This document shows positions 1-5,264 of a stretch of 5,264 bases of DNA, in pieces. The position numbers were made by a program, and so were the translations under genes. Origin of the DNA: Desulfuromonadaceae bacterium (GTDB lineage Bacteria; Desulfobacterota; Desulfuromonadia; Desulfuromonadales; Geopsychrobacteraceae); the NCBI GenBank assembly GCA_013138655.1, contig WTCI01000273.1, forward strand, positions 1 to 5,264, read 5' to 3'. The notes beneath the pieces are model-generated. The model was not told the DNA's origin. It did not search any database and saw only the letters and a program-made list of their open reading frames with translations. Numbering within the stretch: position 1 is the first letter of the stretch; the number at the start of each line of letters is the position of its first letter.

Positions 1-97
1 TGCCCTCGAACAGCCGATTTCTCGCTACGGCTCGTATTCTCGGACAGCCTCCTAGGTGAGAATATGCAGCCGGAGGTACATGACTCGTCGATCCGCC
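1..97. other. Non-coding edge with short repeats
   Basis: This is the segment downstream of the methyltransferase gene, running off the window. No gene is supported here. It holds an 11-bp direct repeat with one mismatch, CTCGAACAGCC at 5-15 and CTCGGACAGCC at 39-49. It also holds a 7-bp inverted repeat, TATTCTC at 35-41 and GAGAATA at 58-64, enclosing the palindrome CCTAGG (51-56). The inverted repeat could form a weak hairpin in the transcript of the minus-strand operon, but no T-run follows it, so I do not call a terminator. The clustering of short repeats suggests the end of a dispersed intergenic repeat, which is an inference. Confidence 0.3.
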
Positions 98-718
98 TTA
101 TTTGACCCCCTTGATGACGACGAAGGCGCCTTCGCCAAAACCGTCCCGGATCGTGCCTTGTGGTGTGTCGGGAATCAGGGTCTGTTTGCTGTTGAGGTCG
201 GTAAATCCAGCTTCTTTCAGAGAGTGCAAGAGCTCTTGCGTCGAGAAGAAGGTCGCTTCCTGGTAGAATTTACTTTTCTCGCGATTCGCTTCGTATTGTG
301 CGCCCATTTCACTGTCCCTATCGACAAATCCAACAAGGAGACAGCCGCCCGGCTGCAAAACCCTGAGTGCCTCCTGGAAGGTTTTCAGGACGTCATCGAC
401 AAAGCAGATGGTCGTGACCAGCAAGACAAATTCAAAGCTGTTGTCTGCAAAAGGTAAGGCTTCGGCCACACCGGGATGCACCTCGATGCCCAACCGTCTC
501 GCCTTTTCTGCCATCTGTTCACAGGGCTCAACACCGAGTTTTATTCCCAGAGGTTCGGCAAATTTACCTGAGCCGATGCCGACTTCCAACCCCTTGTCGG
601 TTGATTCCGGCAGCATTTGCCGAACGATTTTAAGCTCGGCGGCATAGAGATCGGAGTTGATGACGAACCACTCGTCATAAGCATCACTGTGGGTTTTAAA
701 GGCGGTTATTTTCGGCAT
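98..718 (-). CDS. Class I SAM-dependent methyltransferase
   Basis: The 206-residue product is predicted to transfer a methyl group from S-adenosylmethionine to an unidentified small-molecule acceptor in the cytoplasm. The Rossmann-fold signature is clear: motif I LEVGIGSGKFA (about residues 44-54), an acidic strand-2 end in GVEP (62-65), ALPFADNSFEFVLL (87-100), and the motif after it LRVLQPGGCLLVGFVD (118-133). This places it in the Methyltransf_11/UbiE-like group. The length suits a stand-alone enzyme. The C-terminal part (FVDRDSEMG, KFYQEATFFS) is the usual variable acceptor region and does not reveal the substrate. The ATG at 718 is preceded by GAGAG at 725-729, spaced 6 nt. It is the last gene of the minus-strand cluster, 33 nt after the MetF-like gene. 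The family call is firm; the substrate is unknown. Confidence 0.9.
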   Translation of the reverse strand: MPKITAFKTHSDAYDEWFVINSDLYAAELKIVRQMLPESTDKGLEVGIGSGKFAEPLGIKLGVEPCEQMAEKARRLGIEVHPGVAEALPFADNSFEFVLLVTTICFVDDVLKTFQEALRVLQPGGCLLVGFVDRDSEMGAQYEANREKSKFYQEATFFSTQELLHSLKEAGFTDLNSKQTLIPDTPQGTIRDGFGEGAFVVIKGVK

Positions 719-751
719 GGGATTCTCTCGAAAGTTTGTTGCCGCAAAACG

Positions 752-1492
752 TCACAAGATTCCATCCAGGTAGGCCGCTATATCGGTTCGAATCGGCATA
801 AAATAGATGTTACTTCCATTGTCCCTGGCAAATTGTAAGGCCCTTTTAGCGAAGTTGCGATTCCATTCCAGGGTTGGTGCAAAGTCAGGAGGGAAAATGG
901 CGTTATTCTTGTTTTCCCAGTAATTCCGGCTGTTCTCAGTCAAAACCGGAGAAATCCCCCAGTAAACCGTGCAATCCTGCAAGAATCCCTGATAGATTTC
1001 CATCAAGCGCAGGTCGAAAAAAGGCTGAGTAAAAATGGCCTCGGCACCGGCATCCTGCTTGGCTCGGATGTAGTCGATTTCTTCTTTAATGCCGCTGCGA
1101 TAGGGATCCATCCCGGCATAAACTTTCACCTGCGGCAGTTCCCGTTTCAGGCGGCGGATCATTTCCAGGCAGCTGGTGCGGTAGCACTTGCGAGCCATAT
1201 CTTGCGGCGGATCGCCGGTTATCACCAGGACCGCTTCGATTTCAGCTTCGGTCAGTTCTGTTTTGATCTGCAACGGCTTGTTGGGGTCAAAATCGATGGC
1301 CCGCAGGTGGGGAATGGTTTTTGGGAAAAATTGTCCGGCGATGGCACAGCCTTGCCAGCTGCGCAGACGGAAACGGAGGATATCAGGAATATTGATACGC
1401 TGCACACTAGGGAAACGTTCATGCACCAACTGAAGTTCCCTGGTTAAGGATGCTTTACTTCTTGGCACAAGTTCAATCGAAATTTCAGACAT
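752..1492 (-). CDS. Methylenetetrahydrofolate reductase family protein (short, MetF-like)
   Basis: The family reduces 5,10-methylene-tetrahydrofolate to 5-methyl-tetrahydrofolate with a flavin in a TIM barrel. Visible matches are ISIELVP near the N-terminus, whose Glu7 lines up with the catalytic Glu of MetF; ITGDPP (91-96), matching the RGD segment with Asp94; AGAEAIFTQPFFD (148-160), with Gln156 as the folate-binding Gln; and WGISPV (178-183), matching the GI-P segment. At 246 residues it is shorter than typical MetF (about 290-310). The stretch that is usually YPE-x-H, a flavin contact, reads MDPYRSG (128-134), and it ends in a YW-E-N / FPPDF segment (191-204), so it belongs to a divergent branch. 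The ATG at 1492 has AAAGG 7 nt upstream (1500-1504). It lies 21 nt after the AMMECR1 gene. Membership is confident, but true MTHFR activity is not certain. Another folate- or flavin-dependent reaction is possible. Confidence 0.85.
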   Translation of the reverse strand: MSEISIELVPRSKASLTRELQLVHERFPSVQRINIPDILRFRLRSWQGCAIAGQFFPKTIPHLRAIDFDPNKPLQIKTELTEAEIEAVLVITGDPPQDMARKCYRTSCLEMIRRLKRELPQVKVYAGMDPYRSGIKEEIDYIRAKQDAGAEAIFTQPFFDLRLMEIYQGFLQDCTVYWGISPVLTENSRNYWENKNNAIFPPDFAPTLEWNRNFAKRALQFARDNGSNIYFMPIRTDIAAYLDGIL

Positions 1493-1513
1493 TTAACAAC
1501 CTTTGTTTAGAAT

Positions 1514-2065
1514 TTACTTGATCTCTTTTTCGCTGATGATCTGGGCGCTGAAAATATAAATTTCAGCATCTGCCGATTGCCAGGTATCTTTGGGCAACCC
1601 GGCCTTCAGACAGGTCTGCTGGAGAAAGGTTATGCGATCCCAGTTGTGCTCAGTGGCCACTTGCGGCAGTAAAACTCCGCGGCTGAAATTCTTCTCAATA
1701 TAAAGACCATGCACACCGACTTCGATCTGTTCAATGTCGTCAATCTTTTCCAGGGGAGAGAGAACGGAAATTTCCAGTGAAAAATTATCCAGTTCATTCT
1801 CTTCCATAGGATGAAAGCGGGGATCTTTACTCGCTGCAGCGATGGCCATTTCGGCAACTTCCTGGTAGAGCGGTTTTTTACTCTGAAAGTTGCCGATACA
1901 GCCACGGAGTTGCTGGTTCTGCCTTATGGTGACAAAACAACCGGATCGTTCGTTCAGGTCTTTTTCCTCGCGTGGTTCCGGTTGGTACGGTGCTTTATTC
2001 ACCAGATTGGTGATGGCATCGCGCGCGATGGTGAGCAGAAGTGATGCATCTTTATCTGAAAGCAT
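1514..2065 (-). CDS. amrA: AMMECR1-domain protein (AmmeMemoRadiSam system protein A type)
   Basis: The 183-residue protein covers a complete AMMECR1 domain, a cytoplasmic fold found in all three domains of life whose biochemical activity is not established. The hallmark LRGCIG is at residues 53-58. It is followed by AIAAASKDPRF (74-84), the strand LEISVLSPLE (97-106), and GVLLPQVA with a downstream WDRITFLQQTCLKAGL (130-157), which is the usual order. Prokaryotic homologues often sit with a Memo-family protein and a radical SAM enzyme; neither is in this window. I start at the ATG at 2065 because GGGAGA lies 5 nt upstream. The longer start at 2095 (10 more residues, MMDTNQREIQ) has no good ribosome site and falls in repeat DNA. 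It is first in the minus-strand cluster, upstream of the MetF-like gene. The family is certain; the function is unknown. Confidence 0.92.
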   Translation of the reverse strand: MLSDKDASLLLTIARDAITNLVNKAPYQPEPREEKDLNERSGCFVTIRQNQQLRGCIGNFQSKKPLYQEVAEMAIAAASKDPRFHPMEENELDNFSLEISVLSPLEKIDDIEQIEVGVHGLYIEKNFSRGVLLPQVATEHNWDRITFLQQTCLKAGLPKDTWQSADAEIYIFSAQIISEKEIK

Positions 2066-2070
2066 CTGAA

Positions 2071-2076
2071 TCTCCC
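2071..2076 (-). promoter_or_regulatory. Ribosome binding site of the AMMECR1 gene
   Basis: On the minus strand GGGAGA lies 5 nt before the ATG at 2065. It decides the start in favour of 2065 over the in-frame ATG codons at 2092 and 2095, which have no comparable site upstream. Confidence 0.7.
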
Positions 2077-2084
2077 GTTGATTT

Positions 2085-2108
2085 GTATCCATCATGATTG
2101 ATGGATAC
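2085..2108. repeat. Perfect 9-bp inverted repeat upstream of the AMMECR1 gene
   Basis: GTATCCATC (2085-2093) and GATGGATAC (2100-2108) are exact reverse complements around a 6-nt centre. The right arm is also the first end module of the adjacent palindromic element. The repeat could be an operator for the minus-strand operon, a hairpin in its leader, or a by-product of the element's insertion. The sequence does not decide between these. Confidence 0.6.
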
Positions 2109-2120
2109 GCAAAAAGTCAT
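2091..2120 (-). promoter_or_regulatory. Possible promoter of the minus-strand operon
   Basis: On the minus strand, ATGACT (2115-2120, four of six matches to TTGACA) lies 18 nt before CATGAT (2091-2096, four of six to TATAAT). This would start transcription near 2084, just ahead of the ribosome site at 2071-2076. Both boxes fall in the end of the palindromic element, so the promoter would be carried or shaped by it. The match is weak. Confidence 0.2.
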
Positions 2121-2249
2121 GAGATGGCTAAGCAAAAATTTCGACCTACAAGGCGTAGTGGTTTTTCAGGGGTGAAGGCATACATATGGTATGTCGAGGT
2201 CCTGAAAAAACGCTGTAACGCAGTAGGTCGGACTTTTTGCGACGCCATC
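2100..2249. mobile_element. MITE-like palindromic element
   Basis: This non-coding element of about 150 bp is built from inverted ends and a long interrupted stem. The end module GATGG-N4-GCAAAAA occurs twice in tandem on the left (2100-2115 and 2123-2138, period 23) and once inverted on the right (2234-2249). The outer left end pairs with the right end at 16 of 19 positions (2100-2118 with 2231-2249). Inside, CGACCTAC (2142-2149) pairs with GTAGGTCG (2223-2230), GCGT (2153-2156) with ACGC (2218-2221), TTTTTCAGG (2162-2170) with CCTGAAAAA (2201-2209), and GCATAC (2178-2183) with GTATGT (2189-2194) around a small loop. It encodes no transposase, so it would need one in trans. I recall similar repeats between genes in deltaproteobacterial genomes, but could not search. 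It fills most of the gap between the two divergent operons. Confidence 0.7.
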
Positions 2250-2278
2250 ATGATTGTCAGTTCGTGGCCTGTTCATTT

Positions 2279-2322
2279 ATGATGGTCTCGCAAAAAAGAA
2301 TACGCTGGCTAAGCCATCATTT
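2279..2322. repeat. Second, partial copy of the repeat end
   Basis: Positions 2281-2322 match 2100-2141 without gaps at 30 of 42 bases, including GATGG-N4-GCAAAAA (2281-2296) and TGGCTAAGC (2306-2314). The copy is bounded by its own 7-bp inverted repeat, ATGATGG (2279-2285) and CCATCAT (2314-2320), so it may be a small self-contained unit or the left end of a decayed second element. The DNA between the two copies (2257-2278) shows nothing recognisable. Confidence 0.55.
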
Positions 2323-2355
2323 ATAGTGTCTGAAGTTGTCGTACGCAACCTAATT

Positions 2356-2383
2356 TCCACAAAATCGTCAATTCGGGCATAAT
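2356..2383 (+). promoter_or_regulatory. Candidate promoter of the M48 protease operon
   Basis: TCCACA (2356-2361, four of six to TTGACA) lies 16 nt before CATAAT (2378-2383, five of six to TATAAT), giving a leader of about 40 nt before the GTG at 2432. A second -10-like box, TATAGT at 2322-2327, sits just outside the repeat but lacks a good -35 box. One of these, or a promoter inside the repeat element, must serve the plus-strand operon. Confidence 0.35.
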
Positions 2384-2419
2384 GGAAAAAAGCAGAGGCT
2401 CTTTTGTTTCCGGCGACTC

Positions 2420-2425
2420 AGGAGG
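2420..2425 (+). promoter_or_regulatory. Strong ribosome binding site supporting a GTG start
   Basis: AGGAGG lies 6 nt before the GTG at 2432. This near-perfect site justifies the non-ATG start of the protease gene, and the signal peptide begins exactly there. Confidence 0.85.
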
Positions 2426-2431
2426 GAATAC

Positions 2432-3724
2432 GTGAAAAAAATTGCATTTAAGTTTGCCCTGTTCGTGATCTTTATCGCCCTTGCAGGCTGTGCCATCAAT
2501 CCGGTCACCGGTCGGAAAGAATTGGCGTTGATGAATATCACGCCTGCCCAGGAAATTCAGATGGGCAAGAAATCCTTCGGTCCGGCGATGCAAAGTATGG
2601 GCGGGATCTATGCTGATGAGGTGCTGAATGCCTATGTTGACCGCGTGGGAAAACGGGTCGCCCGTTACAGCCATCGGCCTGAACTTGAATACACCTTCCA
2701 GGTTGTCAACGATTCAGCTCCGAATGCCTTTGCTCTGCCGGGCTGTTTTATCGCGATTTCTCGCGGGCTGCTGGTGAATCTTGAAAACGAGGCTCAGTTG
2801 GCGGCGGTGCTGGGCCATGAAATCGGTCATGTCACCGCTCGGCACAGTGTTCAGGGAATACAGCGCAGTACGCTGTTGTCTGCAACAGTCGGTCTTTTAG
2901 GTACTGTTGCGGGAGAAGGGTACGGAGAACTGACCACGCAGGTTGGTGGGGTGGCCGCTAACCTGGTTAATAAACGTTACAGCCGGGAGCAGGAGAGTGA
3001 AGCGGATCAATTGGGCATTGATTACATGACGCAGGCCGGTTATGCGCCGCAGGGAGCGATTGAGCTGCAGGAGATCTTTTACCGGAAAATTGAAGGGGGG
3101 CAGAACCCGGACTGGCTCAGCGGCCTGTTTCGCAGTCATCCCTTTTCCAAAGAGCGGCTTGAAGCCAACCGGAATTACGTCAGGTCAAGATACGCGGGCG
3201 GTCGATCCGGCTACGGCTTGGATCGCAAAAGCTACCGGCAGGCGATTGCGCCTTTGCTGAAAACGCAAGAGGCTTATGCGCTTTTCGATCAGGCCTGTAA
3301 GCAAGAAGCCGCAGGGACGATCGATGCGGCGATTGCAACCTACCATAAAGCGATGCAGAAAGCTCCTGAGCAGGGGTTGTTGCTGTCGGGTTTGGGGATG
3401 GCCTATCTGCGTAACGAAGACCTGATCCCGGCGCGACGTTATCTGCTGAAAGCGGTTGCGGCAGACGGGAGCTACTATCAGTCGCGAATGGGATTGGGAT
3501 ACACCTACCTGATGAATAAAGAGCCGAAAATGGCTGCTGACCACTTACGGGTTTCTCTCGATCTGGCTGCCACGATCGAGGCTGCCTATCTGTTCGGTGA
3601 AGCGGAAGAAGCTCAGGGCCATTTTGTCAAGGCACGTGAACTTTATCAGGCGGTGTCTGAAGCAGATAAAAACGGCAAGCTGGGTAGGGCTGCCGCTGCG
3701 AAGCTAAAAAGGCTTGGAAAATGA
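2432..3724 (+). CDS. M48 zinc metalloprotease lipoprotein with TPR repeats (BepA/LoiP-like)
   Basis: This is a predicted periplasmic protease anchored to the outer membrane. Related proteins such as E. coli BepA and LoiP act in outer-membrane protein quality control. Residues 1-20 form a lipoprotein signal with lipobox LAGC (Cys20). Ala at +2 favours outer-membrane sorting under the E. coli rule. The catalytic motif HEIGH is at 129-133 (zinc ligands His129 and His133, general base Glu130). The third ligand is Glu188 in EQESEAD. SHPFSKERL (235-243) carries His236, equivalent to the regulatory zinc-binding His of BepA. Residues 280-415 read as four 34-residue TPR repeats, the likely substrate- or Bam-docking part. 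The 430 residues compare with about 490 for BepA. The GTG start has a strong ribosome site. The stop overlaps the next start (ATGA), implying translational coupling. All catalytic residues are intact. The exact substrate is inferred from the family only. Confidence 0.93.
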   Translation: MKKIAFKFALFVIFIALAGCAINPVTGRKELALMNITPAQEIQMGKKSFGPAMQSMGGIYADEVLNAYVDRVGKRVARYSHRPELEYTFQVVNDSAPNAFALPGCFIAISRGLLVNLENEAQLAAVLGHEIGHVTARHSVQGIQRSTLLSATVGLLGTVAGEGYGELTTQVGGVAANLVNKRYSREQESEADQLGIDYMTQAGYAPQGAIELQEIFYRKIEGGQNPDWLSGLFRSHPFSKERLEANRNYVRSRYAGGRSGYGLDRKSYRQAIAPLLKTQEAYALFDQACKQEAAGTIDAAIATYHKAMQKAPEQGLLLSGLGMAYLRNEDLIPARRYLLKAVAADGSYYQSRMGLGYTYLMNKEPKMAADHLRVSLDLAATIEAAYLFGEAEEAQGHFVKARELYQAVSEADKNGKLGRAAAAKLKRLGK

Positions 3725-4251
3725 GTGGCCGCGAATGGCAATGGCCCTTGGAAAAAGGTGAAAATCTTCTCTGGCAGGGGCGACCGGCTCCCCGCTGTTT
3801 TACCTTTAAGAATTGGAAATTGGCGGGAATCGGGATAGTTCTATTTCTGGCCAGCAGCTTCTGGTTGATGCTGTCGATACAACTGGTTCGGTCGGACAAT
3901 CATTCCTGGTGGCTGGTTATGATACCGCTGCCGCTGGTCGTTCTGTCCTTATGCATCGGTCCTGGACAACTGCTCTGGGCACGTTGGCGGTGGGAGCAGG
4001 TCTATTACGCGTTATCTGACCAGAGGTTGTTTGTCAGGATCGGTTCACGCAAAGAAAACTTGTCAGCCTATCCCTTAGCGGCGATCCGGAATTGGCAGCA
4101 GCAGCGGTTCGGGCCACAACTGGCCAGTGTCCGAATTCATTTTACAGCGCAGAAACCGGTGGTGCTGGATTGTCTGGAACAGCCGCAGATTTTACTGAAT
4201 CATTTTGGCAGCATTGTGCAGCAGCAAGAACCAGCCGGGGAATCTGTTTGA
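3721..4251 (+). CDS. Small membrane protein with bacterial PH-like domain
   Basis: The 176-residue protein is predicted to lie in the inner membrane. An N-terminal segment GENLLWQGRP (13-22) precedes two hydrophobic helices (about 34-54 and 65-87). The soluble C-terminal part YYALSDQRLFVRIG (95-108) to about 165 has the strand pattern of bacterial PH (YdbS/YvbH-type) domains. The combination GE-x-LLWxGRP, two helices and Y-ALSDQR is typical of PH-domain membrane proteins of unknown role. It is rich in tryptophan, with 11 of 176 residues, mostly around the membrane segments. Its ATG overlaps the stop of the M48 protease gene by 4 bp, so the two are probably translated together and may work together at the envelope. 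No catalytic motif is visible. Confidence is good for a real gene and moderate for the PH assignment. Confidence 0.8.
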   Translation: MSGREWQWPLEKGENLLWQGRPAPRCFTFKNWKLAGIGIVLFLASSFWLMLSIQLVRSDNHSWWLVMIPLPLVVLSLCIGPGQLLWARWRWEQVYYALSDQRLFVRIGSRKENLSAYPLAAIRNWQQQRFGPQLASVRIHFTAQKPVVLDCLEQPQILLNHFGSIVQQQEPAGESV

Positions 4252-4277
4252 CTTGCCCGGAATCCTGTCGTTATGAT
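4248..4277 (+). promoter_or_regulatory. Sigma-70-type promoter of miaB
   Basis: TTGACT (4248-4253) and TATGAT (4272-4277), each five of six to consensus, are spaced 18 nt apart. Transcription would start near 4284, giving a leader of about 37 nt before the ATG at 4321. The -35 box contains the TGA stop of the preceding gene (4249-4251), so miaB can be expressed independently although it follows the protease operon without a visible terminator. Confidence 0.65.
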
Positions 4278-4320
4278 GCGCCGAATTTTTCATCAACATG
4301 AGAACGGGTTATAACGAAGT

Positions 4321-5264
4321 ATGAAGAAAGCTTTTTACCTGGAAACATTCGGCTGTCAGATGAATGTGGTCGATTCTGAACAGATTGTTGATTTATTGTG
4401 TGGAATTGGATACTCCCAGGTCGATTCAGCCGAGAAAGCCGATCTGCTGTTGTTAAACACCTGTTCGGTTCGCGATAAAGCCGAACGGAAGGTTTACGGC
4501 CATCTTGGCCGTTTCAAGCCGATCAAGGATCAGCGGCCCGATCTGATGATCGGCGTAGGCGGATGCGTCGCTCAGCAGGAAGGGGAGAGGATGCTGAAAA
4601 AAGTCCCTTACCTTGATCTGGTGTTCGGGACGCACAATATTCATCGTCTGCCGGAGCTGGTTCAGCAGGTTGAGGAAAAACGACAGCGTGGCAGCGTGAC
4701 GGAATTTCTTGATCGGGAGACGCGCCTCAACCTGTTTCCGCAGCGCAGTGTGCGTGATGCGGTGACCCGTTTTGTTACGGTGATGCAGGGGTGCGATAAT
4801 TTTTGTTCCTACTGCATCGTCCCCTATGTTCGCGGCCGTGAAATCAGCCGTTCCAGTGCGGAGATTATCACCGAAATTGAGGGGCTGGTCGCACAAGGGG
4901 TACGCGAGGTGACCTTGCTGGGACAGAATGTCAACTCCTACGGTCTGAAAGAACGGGAGATTTCGTTTGCCCGGTTGCTGCACCGGGTGAATGCGGTCGA
5001 GGGTTTGAAACGACTGCGCTTTGCGACTTCCCACCCCAAGGATATGACCGACGAACTGATCGATTGTTTCGGTCAACTGGACAAGCTTTGTAAACATATT
5101 CATCTGCCGGTGCAGAGCGGCTCCGATCTGATCCTCAAAACGATGAATCGCGGCTACACGGCAGCCGATTATTTGCGTAAGGTCGAACGGCTGAAGAGCG
5201 TCTGCCCCGAAATCCGTTTGACCACCGACATTATCGTCGGTTTTCCGCAGGAGAGCGAGGCGGA
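4321..5264 (+). CDS. miaB: tRNA-2-methylthio-N6-dimethylallyladenosine synthase MiaB (3' truncated by window)
   Basis: MiaB is a radical SAM methylthiotransferase that adds a methylthio group to N6-isopentenyladenosine at tRNA position 37, using two 4Fe-4S clusters. The N-terminal UPF0004 domain shows its three cluster cysteines in TFGCQMN (Cys12), NTCSVR (Cys48) and GGCVAQ (Cys82). The radical SAM motif is Cys158-x3-Cys162-x2-Cys165, in GCDNFCSYC, followed by IVPYVRGRE-SR, which is typical of MiaB rather than RimO. GQNVNSYG (201-208), HLPVQSGS (261-268) and TTDIIVGFP (301-309) follow in the usual order. The frame is open through 314 codons to the window end. The family is about 440 residues, so the rest of the barrel and the TRAM domain lie outside. 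The ATG lacks a strong ribosome site; only a GAAG directly adjacent is seen. It begins 69 nt after the PH-like gene and has its own promoter. Confidence 0.95.
   Translation, partial: MKKAFYLETFGCQMNVVDSEQIVDLLCGIGYSQVDSAEKADLLLLNTCSVRDKAERKVYGHLGRFKPIKDQRPDLMIGVGGCVAQQEGERMLKKVPYLDLVFGTHNIHRLPELVQQVEEKRQRGSVTEFLDRETRLNLFPQRSVRDAVTRFVTVMQGCDNFCSYCIVPYVRGREISRSSAEIITEIEGLVAQGVREVTLLGQNVNSYGLKEREISFARLLHRVNAVEGLKRLRFATSHPKDMTDELIDCFGQLDKLCKHIHLPVQSGSDLILKTMNRGYTAADYLRKVERLKSVCPEIRLTTDIIVGFPQESEA

Larger units (their letters stand above)
2089..2256. repeat. 12-bp direct repeat flanking the palindromic element
   Basis: CCATCATGATTG occurs exactly at 2089-2100 and again at 2245-2256, at the left and right edges of the central element. 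The left copy overlaps the first base of the end module GATGG, and the right copy begins with the terminal CCATC. It could be a target-site duplication that shares bases with the element ends, or the edge of a tandem array of such elements. Confidence 0.5.

Noticed and set aside
35..64. Intrinsic terminator of the minus-strand operon
   Set aside because: The 7-bp stem is AT-leaning with a long loop, and no T-run follows on the minus strand.
56..457. 133-residue plus-strand open frame
   Set aside because: It is antisense to the methyltransferase gene, which has clear SAM motifs. No recognisable domain on this strand.
2142..2230. The central stem-loop as an intrinsic terminator or riboswitch
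   Set aside because: It lies upstream of both divergent genes, the stem is interrupted by several internal loops, and the end modules and flanking direct repeat fit a mobile repeat better. I recognise no riboswitch consensus.
2094..2282. 62-residue plus-strand reading frame in the gap between the operons
   Set aside because: It lies almost wholly inside the palindromic repeat element, has no ribosome site, and its codons are dictated by the stem arms. It is probably the kind of frame that gets annotated as a spurious hypothetical protein wherever the repeat occurs.
2321..2674. 117-residue minus-strand open frame across the start of the protease gene
   Set aside because: It overlaps the signal peptide and ribosome site of the M48 gene on the other strand, and shows no motif.
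3185..3544. 119-residue minus-strand open frame
   Set aside because: It is antisense to the TPR part of the M48 protease and shows no domain.
4453..5103. 216-residue minus-strand open frame
   Set aside because: It is fully antisense to miaB, whose plus-strand product matches the family end to end. The minus frame shows no domain and has no context.

Overview
The window looks like ordinary chromosome from a Gram-negative anaerobe, most plausibly a deltaproteobacterium of the Desulfuromonas/Pelobacter/Geobacter kind. The inference rests on three points. There is an outer-membrane-type lipoprotein protease. An AMMECR1 protein sits with a MetF-like protein of the 'DPYR / TQPFFD / YW..N' type. 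The palindromic intergenic repeat has GCAAAAA/TTTTTGC ends that I recall from such genomes. No rRNA or other taxonomic marker is present, so the assignment is tentative.

Left half (98-2065, minus strand): three closely spaced genes, in transcription order an AMMECR1-domain protein (amrA type), a short divergent methylenetetrahydrofolate-reductase-family protein, and a class I SAM-dependent methyltransferase. Gaps of 21 and 33 nt suggest one operon. Two of the three products belong to folate/methyl one-carbon chemistry. The role of the AMMECR1 protein is unknown, so the shared function is only a hypothesis.

Centre (2066-2431): a divergent intergenic region filled mostly by a MITE-like palindromic element. 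It has a 16-nt end module, GATGG-N4-GCAAAAA, occurring three times direct and once inverted. A long interrupted stem-loop makes up its core, and a 12-bp direct repeat lies at its edges. A second 42-bp partial copy follows. Promoters for both flanking operons must lie in or beside this element.

Right half (2432-5264, plus strand): a BepA/LoiP-like M48 zinc metalloprotease lipoprotein with four C-terminal TPR repeats overlaps by 4 bp a small two-helix membrane protein with a bacterial PH-like domain. A good sigma-70-type promoter straddles the stop codon of the latter and precedes miaB, the tRNA methylthiotransferase gene, which is cut by the window edge. The protease pair probably serves envelope quality control; miaB is a housekeeping tRNA modification gene.

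I see no phage, CRISPR, toxin-antitoxin or defence system. The most interesting items are the central repeat element and the unexplained AMMECR1 / MetF-like / methyltransferase cluster.
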